Shown here piece by piece: positions 34,849-43,074 of a DNA stretch of 64,000 bases; within the stretch, counting starts at the first letter, position 1; each line of letters begins with the position of its first letter. Under the pieces are notes generated by a model. It saw only the letters and a list, made by a program, of their open reading frames with translations. It was not told where the DNA came from and made no database searches. The stretch covers positions 1-64,000 of the forward strand of contig NZ_JAUSLE010000047.1 of assembly GCF_030646845.1 (NCBI RefSeq). The letters are read 5' to 3'. The stretch comes from Rhodoferax sp. Its GTDB lineage: Bacteria; Pseudomonadota; Gammaproteobacteria; Burkholderiales; Burkholderiaceae_C. The position numbers were made by a program, and so were the translations under genes.

Positions 34849-34880
34849 CTCCGTAGGTTTTTTTGCTGAAACCTACGGAG
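34849..34880 (+). promoter_or_regulatory. Hairpin sequestering the ribosome binding site of the Bug gene
   Basis: CTCCGTAGGTTT (34849-34860) and AAACCTACGGAG (34869-34880) form a perfect 12-bp stem with an 8-nt loop. The 3' arm contains the GGAG Shine-Dalgarno 7 bases before the ATG at 34888, paired with CUCC. Because no T-tract follows the stem it is a poor terminator, so a translational switch or RNA thermometer is plausible. It lies 28 bp after the rpoH stop. Confidence 0.6.
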
Positions 34881-34887
34881 ATTTGTC

Positions 34888-35883
34888 ATGAACCGCACTT
34901 TGCTGCGACGCACCGTTCTGGTCGTCGCCCTCACCTCGCTCACCGGCCTGTCTTTCGCGCAGAAAGCGAAGCCCAACGCTGCACAGCCCTGGCCGACCAA
35001 GACCGTGCGCATCGTTGTCGGCTTTCCGGCCGGATCATCGCCCGACCTGACCGCCCGCACCCTGGCTGAACCGCTGGCCAAGGCGCTGGGCCAGGCCGTG
35101 ATTGTGGAGAACAAGGTGGGCGCCGGTGGCAATATCGCTGCCGACTTCGTGGCCAAAGCCACTGACGATCACACCATCGGCCTCATGATCAATGGCAACA
35201 TGACGATTGCCAAGCTGCTCAATCCCAAGCTGAACTATGACCCGCTGAAAGACCTCACGCCGATCAGCCTGATCGGCATGTCGCCGCTGGTGTTGACAGC
35301 ACCTGCGGGGTCGCCCGGGGCCACGGCGCAGGAGTTTCTGGCAGCGGCCCGCCAGGCGGGTGACAAGTGGAGTTACGGCTCGCCCGGCGTGGGCACGGTA
35401 GGCCACATTGGCATGGAACTGCTCAAGAGCCGCAGCGGCATCAACCCCGTGCACGTGCCCTACCCCGGCTACCCGCAGGTGGCGACTGCCATGATCGGTG
35501 GGCAACTGCAGCTGTCCATGATGCCGCCAGCACTGGCCCTGGCCCAGATCCGGGCAGGCAAGCTGCGCGCCATTGGCGTGACCTCGGGCGGACGCAGCAC
35601 GCTGGCACCCGAGTTGCCCAGCATGTCGGAAGCCGGCGTGCAGGGATTCAACCTGGAAATCTGGAACGCGGTCGCGGCCCCGAACTCGCTGCCCAAGCCG
35701 GTCGTGGCCAGACTGTCCGCCCTGTTCAGCGAGATCGTCCGCACCCCCGAGATTCGGCAAAAGCTGTTCCAGCAGGGCTGGCAGGTGGCGGGCACCACAT
35801 CCGAGGGTCTGGCCAACCGCGTCAAGTCCGATACCGCTGTGCTGGGCGGCATCATTGCCACGCGCGGCATCAAACCTGAATAG
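34888..35883 (+). CDS. Bug/TctC-family tripartite tricarboxylate transporter substrate-binding protein
   Basis: 331 residues with a signal peptide (cleavage after SFAQ). Family blocks are clear: PTKTVRIVVGFPAGSSPDLTAR, ENKVGAGGNIAADFVAKA, SYGSPGVGTVGHIGMELL, VPYPGYPQVATAMIGGQLQL and GKLRAIGVTSG. These periplasmic proteins bind carboxylates or other small acids; most in this family are orphans without TctA/TctB neighbours, as here. Its ribosome binding site is buried in a stable hairpin. Confidence 0.9.
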   Translation: MNRTLLRRTVLVVALTSLTGLSFAQKAKPNAAQPWPTKTVRIVVGFPAGSSPDLTARTLAEPLAKALGQAVIVENKVGAGGNIAADFVAKATDDHTIGLMINGNMTIAKLLNPKLNYDPLKDLTPISLIGMSPLVLTAPAGSPGATAQEFLAAARQAGDKWSYGSPGVGTVGHIGMELLKSRSGINPVHVPYPGYPQVATAMIGGQLQLSMMPPALALAQIRAGKLRAIGVTSGGRSTLAPELPSMSEAGVQGFNLEIWNAVAAPNSLPKPVVARLSALFSEIVRTPEIRQKLFQQGWQVAGTTSEGLANRVKSDTAVLGGIIATRGIKPE

Positions 35884-35894
35884 TCAAAGAAATC

Positions 35895-35944
35895 GCCCTT
35901 TAGCCCCCATCCATGGGGCGCATTCAGCTATTGTTTTGATAGCG
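35895..35944 (+). repeat. Dispersed 45-bp repeat, copy 7 (overlaps a stop codon)
   Basis: GCCCTTTAGCCCCCATCCAT, GGGGCGCATTC, then AGCTATTGTTTTGATAGCG. On the minus strand the stem provides the last codons and the TAG stop (35928-35930) of the AlkD-like gene. Confidence 0.85.
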
Positions 35945-36746
35945 TACGCAGGGCCCGCTGCACAATGTAGCGGGTTTGGGGCGCAGCCGACTCGTCGAGC
36001 CAGCGCTCACACAACCCGCTGACCCATTGCGGCTGCGACTTGCTGGCATCGTTGAGCCAGTTCGCCACCGAGTTCTGCACGTAGCGGCTCGGATCGGCGC
36101 GCAACGGCTCCAGCAAGCTCAAAGCCCGCCACGGCTCGGCCTTGAGAACCTCGATCTGGGCGCACCAGACACCGCGCGGACGGGTCAGCTCACTGGCGAA
36201 GCGGCGAATGTTCGGGTCACGGTCGAGGACCCAGGGCTGCAGCAACGCCACGCCTCGATCGGGCGCCGCCGCCAGCTCGTCACGCACCGCCATCCAGGCG
36301 GTTTCACGCGCGCCGAAATGGCGATCGGCTGCGAACCGCCGTACCGAGTGCAGCTTGTCAGGCAAGGCCAGTTCCGAGAGCATGACCCACTGGGCCGCCC
36401 AGCAACGGGCGACGTCACTGGCATGCGTGGCCAGGCGATGGGCGATGGCGTCACGTTCGGAATGGGCCGCCGTCAGGTCGTAAAGGGCGCGCGCCACATG
36501 CAGGTGGCGCTTCATGGGCTTGAAAGCCCCGAGCATGGCCAGTGTGTCACTGAGGCGTTCATCGCCGGCATCCAGCCCGATGTGGGTCGCCACGCTGGCC
36601 GTCAGGCGCGCCAGGTCGATCGCCAGAAATTCATTGAGGTTGACCGTCTCGATCAATCCCTCATTCAGCGCGTCCAGCACGGGCGGCGGGATCAGCGCGA
36701 TACGGGCCGCGCCAGTCCGCCCCAGCAGCGGCTGGAGGTCTGCCAT
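35928..36746 (-). CDS. AlkD-like DNA alkylation repair / HEAT-repeat protein
   Basis: 272 residues composed of short HEAT-like helical repeats, with the sequence pattern of the DNA-alkylation-repair AlkD group (WVLDRDPNIRRFASELTRPRG, YVQNSVANWLNDASKSQPQWV and the final RWLDESAAPQTRYIVQRALRTL). AlkD-type glycosylases remove bulky cationic alkylated bases; activity here is unproven. It starts 5 bp after the sco gene stop on the same strand. Its final residues (LSKQ) and stop codon come from dispersed-repeat copy 7, so the native C-terminus may be altered. Confidence 0.75.
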   Translation of the reverse strand: MADLQPLLGRTGAARIALIPPPVLDALNEGLIETVNLNEFLAIDLARLTASVATHIGLDAGDERLSDTLAMLGAFKPMKRHLHVARALYDLTAAHSERDAIAHRLATHASDVARCWAAQWVMLSELALPDKLHSVRRFAADRHFGARETAWMAVRDELAAAPDRGVALLQPWVLDRDPNIRRFASELTRPRGVWCAQIEVLKAEPWRALSLLEPLRADPSRYVQNSVANWLNDASKSQPQWVSGLCERWLDESAAPQTRYIVQRALRTLSKQ

Positions 36747-36751
36747 GCTGA

Positions 36752-37357
36752 CTAGGGTTGCAACAACAGCTTGATGTCGGCCGCCAGTGGCTGGGCACCG
36801 GTGCCGTAGCGGGTGTACAGACGCAACTTGCCCTGCGTGTCGTACACATAGCTGCCCGCCGAGTGGTCCATGGTGTAGCTGGTGGGCGTTTTGCCATCGA
36901 CCTTTTTGAAATAGACCTTGTATTCCTTGGCAAGCGCTTCCAGCTTGTCGGGCGTGGTGTACAGCGCCAGAAACGACGGATCAAAATTGGCCATGTACCC
37001 TTTGAGCACTTCGGGCGTGTCGCGCTGGGGGTCCACCGTGACAAACAGGCCCTGCAAACGCTCGCCATCCTTGCCCAGCAGCTTTTTGACTTCGGCCAGC
37101 TCCGCCATCGAGGTGGGGCACACGTCAGGGCATTGCGTGTAGCCAAAGAACAGTACCACCACCTTGCCGGTGAAATCCTTGATGGTTCGGGGCTGGCCGT
37201 TGTGGTCCGTCAAGGCAAAGTCCCGCGCGTAGTCTGCGCCGGTGAGGTCGATCGCGGCAAAACTTGGTTTTTTCTCAGAACATGCAGAAATTAGACCGGC
37301 AGCCCCCGCAACCATTGCGCAAGTTGCTATGAATTTAAGAGCATTTCTTTTTTTCAT
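36752..37357 (-). CDS. SCO1/SenC/PrrC copper chaperone for cytochrome oxidase
   Basis: 201 residues. The lipoprotein-type signal ends LISACSEK. The SCO copper site is complete: FFGYTQCPDVCPTSMAEL with the Cys pair, and the distal His in MDHSAGSYVYD. It delivers copper to the CuA site of subunit II and has a thioredoxin-like fold. Sits at the end of the heme A synthesis genes, 8 bp after ctaB. The signal peptide core (LKFIATCAMVAGAAG) is encoded within dispersed-repeat copy 8. Confidence 0.93.
   Translation of the reverse strand: MKKRNALKFIATCAMVAGAAGLISACSEKKPSFAAIDLTGADYARDFALTDHNGQPRTIKDFTGKVVVLFFGYTQCPDVCPTSMAELAEVKKLLGKDGERLQGLFVTVDPQRDTPEVLKGYMANFDPSFLALYTTPDKLEALAKEYKVYFKKVDGKTPTSYTMDHSAGSYVYDTQGKLRLYTRYGTGAQPLAADIKLLLQP
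37301..37343 (+). repeat. Dispersed 45-bp repeat, copy 8 (inside sco signal-peptide codons)
   Basis: AGCCCCCGCAACCATTGCGC, AAGTTGCTATG, then AATTTAAGAGCA. Read on the minus strand in the sco frame it encodes the hydrophobic ALKFIATCAMVAGA segment. Confidence 0.8.
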
Positions 37358-37365
37358 GGGATCCG

Positions 37366-38262
37366 TCACAGTACATAGTGGTCCACCAGCAAGGCGGCAA
37401 ACAGCACGCTGAGGTGAATGAGGGAGAAACGAAAGGTCTTGCGGGCCAGTGCGTCCGAGTAGTCGCGCCAGAGCCAATAAGCATACAGACAAAACCCCAC
37501 ACTCAACGCCAACGCGGCGACGAGATAGATCCACGAACTCATGCCGTAGATATATGGCATGAGGCAGGCGGCGAACAGCATGAAGGTGTACAGCAGCACC
37601 ATCAGCCGCGTGAACTCGTTGCCATGCGTCACCGGCAGCATGGGCAAGCCTGACTTGCGGTAGTCTTCCACGCGGTACAGGGCCAGGGCCCAGAAATGCG
37701 GCGGCGTCCACAGGAAAATGATCAAAAACAGGATAAGGGCTTCCGGCCCGACGGTGCCCGCCATCGCCGCCCAGCCCAGCACGGGCGGCATGGCACCCGA
37801 GGCACCGCCAATCACAATGTTTTGCGGCGTCAGGGGTTTCAGGATCACGGTGTAGACCACCGCATAACCGATGAAGGTGGCAAAGGTCAGCCACATCGTC
37901 AGCGGGTTGACCCAGACATACAACACCGTGGAGCCCAGCCCACACAGCACGCCCGAGAACAGCAGCGTCTGCCGGTCGTTCAGCTCGCCTTTCGCCGTGG
38001 GGCGCCAGGCGGTGCGTTTCATCTTGGCGTCGATGCCTTTTTCGACGATGCAGTTGAAGGCGGCCGCGGCGCCGGCCACCAGCCAGATGCCAAAACAGGC
38101 CACCAGCGCCCGTTGCACCTCCACCCATGACGGTACGCCGGGCACGGCGAGCACCATGCCAATCAGGGCGCAAAACACGATGAGCTGGATCACACGCGGT
38201 TTGGTCAGGGCGTAGTACTGCCGAAACACGGAAACTTGAACGGCTAGCAAATTGGCACTCAT
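37366..38262 (-). CDS. ctaB: Protoheme IX farnesyltransferase (heme O synthase)
   Basis: 298 residues with about eight or nine membrane helices. The prenyltransferase aspartate region is [19 protein letters not shown] and the second motif includes [20 protein letters not shown]. It converts heme B to heme O for the aa3 oxidase. Its start overlaps the ctaA stop (ATGA at 38259-38262), so heme O and heme A synthesis are translationally coupled. Confidence 0.95.
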   Translation of the reverse strand: MSANLLAVQVSVFRQYYALTKPRVIQLIVFCALIGMVLAVPGVPSWVEVQRALVACFGIWLVAGAAAAFNCIVEKGIDAKMKRTAWRPTAKGELNDRQTLLFSGVLCGLGSTVLYVWVNPLTMWLTFATFIGYAVVYTVILKPLTPQNIVIGGASGAMPPVLGWAAMAGTVGPEALILFLIIFLWTPPHFWALALYRVEDYRKSGLPMLPVTHGNEFTRLMVLLYTFMLFAACLMPYIYGMSSWIYLVAALALSVGFCLYAYWLWRDYSDALARKTFRFSLIHLSVLFAALLVDHYVL

Positions 38263-39437
38263 GCGGGGACTCTCGATGCAGAGGTTTCTGGGGCGACAGG
38301 CGCCCGGGTTCGTGGGTCGGTCCGGCTGGCAGCGATGGCCCAGGTCAAAACGATGCCCAGCGCGCCGGCCCCACCAGTATGCAGCACGGCGGCCACCAGG
38401 GGCCAGTCGAGCACGACGTTGCTCAGGCCGGTCACCAGTTGCAGGCTGATGAGCGCGGCGATCCAGCGGGAGGGACTGCGCATCGCCGCCACGCGATTCA
38501 GTCGCCAGGCCAGTACACCGAGCAGCGCCAGGACAATGAACGCCATGATGCGGTGAACATAGTGAATGGCCGTCAACGCGGAAAAGCTGATGTGCTCGCC
38601 CGTGCCGGTCAGCCCCAGCTCGCGCCAGAGCTCAAAACCCTGGCGGAAGTCCATCAGCGGCCACCAACTGCCCTGGCACATCGGAAAATCGGTGCAGGCC
38701 AGCACAGCGTAATTGGTGCTGACCCATCCGCCCAGCGCAATTTGCAGTACCAGCAGCGCAAAGGACAGCCACAGCAGCCGTCGCAAGCCCGCGCGCATGG
38801 CCACCGGTGCCATGCCCCCCTCAAACTGTGCAGAGCGTACGACCTGCACGCACAGCAGCGCCAGCAGCGCCAGCCCCCCCAACAGATGAAGCGTGACAAT
38901 TGCGGGAAAGAGCTTCATCGTGACCGTCAAAGCGCCAAACGCGCCCTGAATGCAGACCCATACCAGGGTCAGTGTCGGCCACCAGGGACTCATGAGACGT
39001 GCCCGCCCATTTCGCGCTGAACGCTTCCAGCCCACCCAACTCACGATCGCCAGCACCAGAATGAGCACGCCAACGCTGGTAGCCAGATAGCGGTGAATCA
39101 TTTCAACCCAGGCTTTGCCGTGCGTCACCGGGCCCGTGGGCATGGCGCTTTGGGCCGCTTCAATGTGGGCACTGGCGCCGATCGGGCTGGCGTTGCCATA
39201 GCAGCCGGGCCAGTCGGGACAGCCCAGACCCGAGTCGGTCAGGCGGGTGAATGCGCCAAACAAGACCAGGTCAAAGGTCAGGAACAAAGTCAGCAAGGTC
39301 AGCGCCTGGAGCCGCCGCAGCGGCGTGGCGTGGCGGTGCTGATGCCACACCCACACCAATGGCCCCAGCGCCAGCACGACGCCGCCCAGCATCAGGCGCG
39401 CCAGCGGCGACAGGTCGTAGAGAGATTGCACCTGCAA
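38259..39437 (-). CDS. ctaA: Heme A synthase (COX15/CtaA)
   Basis: 392 residues, about eight helices in two four-helix halves. Heme-ligand histidines are visible in [36 protein letters not shown] and [11 protein letters not shown]. The entry signature [17 protein letters not shown] matches type-2 CtaA/COX15. Converts heme O to heme A. Follows the SCO-like membrane gene by 6 bp in the cox assembly cluster. Confidence 0.94.
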   Translation of the reverse strand: MQVQSLYDLSPLARLMLGGVVLALGPLVWVWHQHRHATPLRRLQALTLLTLFLTFDLVLFGAFTRLTDSGLGCPDWPGCYGNASPIGASAHIEAAQSAMPTGPVTHGKAWVEMIHRYLATSVGVLILVLAIVSWVGWKRSARNGRARLMSPWWPTLTLVWVCIQGAFGALTVTMKLFPAIVTLHLLGGLALLALLCVQVVRSAQFEGGMAPVAMRAGLRRLLWLSFALLVLQIALGGWVSTNYAVLACTDFPMCQGSWWPLMDFRQGFELWRELGLTGTGEHISFSALTAIHYVHRIMAFIVLALLGVLAWRLNRVAAMRSPSRWIAALISLQLVTGLSNVVLDWPLVAAVLHTGGAGALGIVLTWAIAASRTDPRTRAPVAPETSASRVPA

Positions 39438-39443
39438 CTGCTC

Positions 39444-40208
39444 CTAATTGCCGCCCGCAGCCGCAGGCTCCCGCCCGGCCCGGTCCCACGAAGCAGACGC
39501 GCGCATGAGGCGTTCCAGATCCCGTTTCGCCTTCGCGGCGCTGGATACATCCAGATTGGGGGGAAAACGCATCATCCAGTTGCCCATCGGGTCAACCAGG
39601 TACAGGTGCTCGTTGAGCTGGTGACCACTGTCCGGCGCCAGCCACCCGGACAGGCCAGCCATGGGCACGCGCAATACCGTGGCCTCCTTCAGCCCCGGCA
39701 GCAGCTTGCTGGCCACCGGCGCATCGTCCGGGATCAGCCAGACCCAATCGACCCGGTCCTTCTCCTTGCCCAGGCTCTCGCGAAGCTGGCGCTGCAGATA
39801 CAAGTGGCGGCTGCAGGTTTCGTCGCAGGCGCCACCCGCCACGCTGACCAACAACCATTGCCCCTTCAGCGCCTTGAGGTTTCCGGCTTGACCGCTCAGG
39901 CTGACGCTGGCCTGGTCGGGCAAAGCGCGCTGCGGATCGATCAATTGGCCGAAATTGCGGCGACCCTCCGGGCGCACCACGTAGTAAGTGAAATACGAGG
40001 CCACGATCGGCGCTGCGCAGACCAGCATCAAAACCAGCATTGTCCAGCGCCCTTTGCGTCGTGCCTGCAGTTCCACGACCTGTTCCGGCGAGGGGATGGA
40101 ATGAACGGTCAAACCCAGCGGTTGATCGGCGTGGCGGGGGCCTGAGCCTTTTGACGCCTCAGGCGCGCTTTGGGTAGATGAATCGTCTAACAATTTGAAA
40201 CCAGACAT
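39444..40208 (-). CDS. Membrane-anchored SCO-like protein of the cox cluster
   Basis: 254 residues: a cytoplasmic N-terminus, one TM helix (about 55-75, MLVLMLVCAAPIVASYFTYY), then a thioredoxin-like periplasmic domain with two cysteines (GACDETCSRHLYLQ) in place of the SCO CPxxC motif and HLYLVDPMGNWMMRFPP near the end. Homologues sit at this place in Burkholderiales cox clusters, between SURF1 and ctaA; a role in oxidase copper or heme assembly is inferred. The chosen start overlaps the SURF1 gene by 50 bp, and the true start might lie further downstream. Confidence 0.72.
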   Translation of the reverse strand: MSGFKLLDDSSTQSAPEASKGSGPRHADQPLGLTVHSIPSPEQVVELQARRKGRWTMLVLMLVCAAPIVASYFTYYVVRPEGRRNFGQLIDPQRALPDQASVSLSGQAGNLKALKGQWLLVSVAGGACDETCSRHLYLQRQLRESLGKEKDRVDWVWLIPDDAPVASKLLPGLKEATVLRVPMAGLSGWLAPDSGHQLNEHLYLVDPMGNWMMRFPPNLDVSSAAKAKRDLERLMRASASWDRAGREPAAAGGN

Positions 40209-40881
40209 AAAGAATTGCGATCAGACCGCTGAGTCCGAACCATTGAAAAGCATAACCATAATTTTTGTCGACGCCCATCCTGGCAAGCGGCCATTCGCGA
40301 AGCAGGCCTTCACTGGCGGCGCCAGTCTGCTGAACCCAGACTGACAGCAACGGCAAGCCGGTCTCGGCGCGAAACTGCGCGATATCCAGATTCTGACGTA
40401 TAGGCCCTGTCTCAGTGCCGCCGAGCTCGTATAGCTTGGATAACGGGGGGACAATGCGTCCCCCGATTTCAACTACCCCCGCAGGTGTGTCAAGCGTTGG
40501 CACGCTGGTGCGATCGACAAAATTTCTCGCGACCCAGCCGCGCTGAACCAGGATGACCGCCTCACCGCCCTCCAGTTTCATGGGCGTCACCACATACAGA
40601 CCCGGCTTGCCGTTCATGGGGCGATTGTCGAGAAAGACCGTGCGTTCGGCGAGCCAGCGGCCACGCAGACTCACGCCCCGGTACATCTCCTGCGCCGGAT
40701 CGGGCAGCGAGGCCATCGCCGGTCCACTCAGTGGTGGCGATCCCGTCTTTTCGTCGATGCTGGCCTGCACCGCCTGCTTCTGGGCAGCACGCGACAACTG
40801 CCAGCGCCCCAGCGCCAGCGTAACGGCGATCGCCAGCAAGGAAGAAAGTGTGATCAGCCAGAATTTCGAGCGCGCAGTCAC
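40159..40881 (-). CDS. SURF1 family cytochrome oxidase assembly protein
   Basis: 240 residues with N- and C-terminal TM helices. SURF1 features are seen in LALGRWQLSRAAQKQAVQ, YRGVSLRGRWLAERTVFLDNRPMNGKPGLYVVTPM and VLVQRGWVARN, ending in the helix GLSGLIAILYVWFQIVRRF. It assists heme A insertion into subunit I. Divergent from the small DUF2909 gene with only 15 bp between starts. Confidence 0.93.
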   Translation of the reverse strand: MTARSKFWLITLSSLLAIAVTLALGRWQLSRAAQKQAVQASIDEKTGSPPLSGPAMASLPDPAQEMYRGVSLRGRWLAERTVFLDNRPMNGKPGLYVVTPMKLEGGEAVILVQRGWVARNFVDRTSVPTLDTPAGVVEIGGRIVPPLSKLYELGGTETGPIRQNLDIAQFRAETGLPLLSVWVQQTGAASEGLLREWPLARMGVDKNYGYAFQWFGLSGLIAILYVWFQIVRRFIYPKRA

Positions 40882-40896
40882 CGGATAATCGTCTCC

Positions 40897-41118
40897 ATGA
40901 AGTACTTAGTCATTCTTGCGTTTTTCGCCATCATTGGCAGTCTCGGTACCGCCCTTTTCTTCATGATGAAGAACGATGCCAGCGGAAAATCCAGAGGCCA
41001 AAAAATGGCGCGTGCACTGGCCATGCGGGTGGGTATTTCCATTCTGCTTTTCGTCTGCATTCTGGCGGCCTGGAAGCTCGGCTACATCCACCCTACCGGC
41101 ATCCCGTCGGGACAGTAG
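40897..41118 (+). CDS. DUF2909 twin-TM small protein
   Basis: 73 residues with two membrane helices (about 3-23 and 42-62), matching small proteins constantly found beside SURF1 in Burkholderiales. It is the only plus-strand gene in the cytochrome oxidase cluster and ends at a bidirectional terminator shared with ctaE. Function unknown, presumably oxidase assembly. Confidence 0.8.
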   Translation: MKYLVILAFFAIIGSLGTALFFMMKNDASGKSRGQKMARALAMRVGISILLFVCILAAWKLGYIHPTGIPSGQ

Positions 41119-41141
41119 CCGACGCATCGCCCGCACCAACC

Positions 41142-41170
41142 AAAAAGGCACCGCGAGCGGTGCCTTTTTT
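41142..41170. terminator. Bidirectional terminator between DUF2909 gene and ctaE
   Basis: AAAAAGGCACCGC and GCGGTGCCTTTTTT form a 13-bp stem with a 2-base centre, giving T-tracts on both strands. It serves the convergent DUF2909 (+) and cox (-) transcripts. Confidence 0.9.
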
Positions 41171-41186
41171 CAGGTCGCCCGGCAGC

Positions 41187-42068
41187 TTAAAGCCAATAGA
41201 CGAGGACGTAAAGTCCGAGCCACACCACGTCCACAAAGTGCCAATACCAGGCAGCACCTTCAAAACCAAAATGCCGCTCGGCCGTGAAGTGGCCTTTTTG
41301 CAGACGCAGGGTAATGAACAGCAGCATCAACATGCCCACGAGAACGTGGAAACCGTGGAAACCGGTCAGCATGAAAAAGGTGGACCCATAGACGCCTGAA
41401 GTGAGCTTCAGGTTGAGCTCATGGTAGGCATGGTAGTACTCGTAGCCCTGAACACACAGGAACACGATACCCAGCAAAACAGTCAGCCACATAAAGGCAA
41501 TGGTCTTGCCCCGATTGCCACCGATCAGGGCGTGGTGCGCAATGGTCAGCGTGACCCCTGAACTGAGCAACAACGCGGTGTTGATCGTGGGAAGCCAGAA
41601 CGGCCCCATGGTCTGGAAGGGCTCCACGGTGCCGGCCGGGGACCCGGTCACGCCTGCCGCGAGGCTGGGCCAGACAGCCTTGAAATCAGGCCAGAGCAAT
41701 GCATTGCCCAAGTTGCCCAAGTCCGGCACCGAATGGGCACGAGCCCACCACAATGCCGTGAAAAATGCGCCGAAGAACATCACTTCCGAGAAGATGAACC
41801 AGCTCATGCTCCAACGGTAAGACAAGTCGATCTTGTGTCCGTACTGGCCGCCTTCGCTTTCACGAACAGCCTCGCCGAACCACTGATACAGTACGCCCAG
41901 AAACCACACCATGCCGAAGGCCAGCAAGTACTTGCCCCAGTCCGAACCGTTGATCCATTGACCAGCGCCAAAGAAGACACATAGCAGACCAAACGCGGCC
42001 AAAACAGGATGCCGCGACGGATTGGGCACAAAGTAATACGGGGTTGTACCGTGTGTTGTTGAACTCAT
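41187..42068 (-). CDS. ctaE: Cytochrome c oxidase subunit III
   Basis: 293 residues with seven helices, matching COX3: PYYFVPNPSRHPVLAAFGL, SYRWSMSWFIFSEVMFFGAFF, TMGPFWLPTINTALLLSSG and TGFHGFHVLVGMLMLL. Structural subunit of the aa3 oxidase. The start at 42068 (MSSTTHG) gives the normal length; an upstream in-frame start would add ten residues. Last gene of the ctaC-D-...-E set. Confidence 0.95.
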   Translation of the reverse strand: MSSTTHGTTPYYFVPNPSRHPVLAAFGLLCVFFGAGQWINGSDWGKYLLAFGMVWFLGVLYQWFGEAVRESEGGQYGHKIDLSYRWSMSWFIFSEVMFFGAFFTALWWARAHSVPDLGNLGNALLWPDFKAVWPSLAAGVTGSPAGTVEPFQTMGPFWLPTINTALLLSSGVTLTIAHHALIGGNRGKTIAFMWLTVLLGIVFLCVQGYEYYHAYHELNLKLTSGVYGSTFFMLTGFHGFHVLVGMLMLLFITLRLQKGHFTAERHFGFEGAAWYWHFVDVVWLGLYVLVYWL

Positions 42069-42122
42069 TTCAGCTCCATTCCTTCCAGTTCTCTTCAATC
42101 ATTTCAGGTGCCGGGCCGCACT

Positions 42123-42344
42123 TTATTTAGCGACAACCCAATTCACCAACACTATCAAACCAACTACAAAAACAACTGCAATCCCGATCCCCACTCCAAT
42201 GATATGAAATGGGTTGACCCGGGCCATGTCTTCCTGCGATTCACTATTTTTTCGAATGCCAAAAAACGACCAGGCGACCATCTTGATGCTGCGTAAAAAA
42301 GATCCAGCGCGCACCGGCTCCCTGGCCTTGCCATCCTCACTCAA
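42123..42344 (-). CDS. DUF2970 small membrane protein
   Basis: 73 residues. The pattern SFLRSIKMVAWSFFGIRKNS, then a single C-terminal TM helix (HIIGVGIGIAVVFVVGLIVL) is that of DUF2970 proteins of beta-proteobacterial cox clusters. It overlaps the ctaG stop by ATGA (42341-42344). Function unknown. Confidence 0.85.
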   Translation of the reverse strand: MSEDGKAREPVRAGSFLRSIKMVAWSFFGIRKNSESQEDMARVNPFHIIGVGIGIAVVFVVGLIVLVNWVVAK

Positions 42345-42940
42345 GAACCCGCTCCAATGACCAGGTGCCCACGGGCATCGGCGACGGGCGCCGGCGGCGT
42401 TTTGCCGCCTACCTCAAAAAACGTATAGGACAGCGTGATGGTCTTCACATCCTTGGACAGCTTGGGATCAATCACAAAAACAACCGGCCAGGACTTCTTC
42501 TCACCCGCTTCCAGTGTGTACTGGCTAAAGCAGAAGCACTCCAGCTTGCTGAAATGGGCGCTTGCCTGCTGCGGGGCGTAGCTCGGGATAGCCTGGGCAG
42601 ACATGCGCCGGTTCTGCACATTCTGGAACTCGTACATCACGGTCGCCAATTCGCCCGGATGAACCTGCAATGAACGCTGCGCCGGTTTGAACTCCCAGGG
42701 TCCGCGCGAATTCGCATCGAACTCAATCGTGATCGTACGGCTGGTGTCCACCTGCGTATTGGCGGGCAGAGTCACGGTGGCACCGGGTATGTTGCGGTCC
42801 CCGAGCGCCAGGACGTTGATGCCCGTCATCTCGCATATGGCCTTGTAAATCGGCACCAGCGCATAGCCGAATGCAAACATGCCAGCCGCCACCACGGCCA
42901 GCTTGCCCACCATCCTGACATTTGCGCGCCGCAGACTCAT
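42341..42940 (-). CDS. ctaG: Cytochrome c oxidase assembly protein CtaG (Cox11)
   Basis: 199 residues: an N-terminal TM anchor and a periplasmic immunoglobulin-like domain with the copper-binding motif ECFCFSQYTLEAGEKKSWPV. It inserts CuB into subunit I. Placed 3 bp after the 36-residue small assembly gene and overlapping the DUF2970 start, so translation is coupled. Confidence 0.95.
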   Translation of the reverse strand: MSLRRANVRMVGKLAVVAAGMFAFGYALVPIYKAICEMTGINVLALGDRNIPGATVTLPANTQVDTSRTITIEFDANSRGPWEFKPAQRSLQVHPGELATVMYEFQNVQNRRMSAQAIPSYAPQQASAHFSKLECFCFSQYTLEAGEKKSWPVVFVIDPKLSKDVKTITLSYTFFEVGGKTPPAPVADARGHLVIGAGS

Positions 42941-42943
42941 GGT

Positions 42944-43054
42944 CTATTTACCCAGGAAAGCCATCTTGATCATGAATCCAACAAAAAACACCGCAACAAC
43001 CGACAGCAGGATCAAGCCGGTCTTCAGATTGGTTTTCTTTTGTTCAGGCGTCAT
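42944..43054 (-). CDS. Cytochrome oxidase small assembly protein (36 aa)
   Basis: 36 residues: MTPEQKKTNLKTG, then one TM helix ending in MIKMAFLGK. Such a tiny single-helix gene is a regular member of Burkholderiales cox clusters between ctaD and ctaG. It starts 20 bp after ctaD and stops 3 bp before ctaG, a gene-like spacing. Too short to be called on statistics alone; context carries the call. Confidence 0.75.
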   Translation of the reverse strand: MTPEQKKTNLKTGLILLSVVAVFFVGFMIKMAFLGK

Positions 43055-43074
43055 GTTGGATCTCAGTTTGCGTC

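Noticed and set aside
34849..34880. Simple terminator of rpoH
   Set aside because: No T-tract follows the 3' arm on the plus strand; kept as a hairpin over the ribosome binding site instead, although termination is not excluded.
36752..38173. Long minus-strand frame joining sco to a region inside ctaB
   Set aside because: The upstream part is an alternate frame of ctaB; the real sco start is the ATG at 37357 with its lipoprotein signal.
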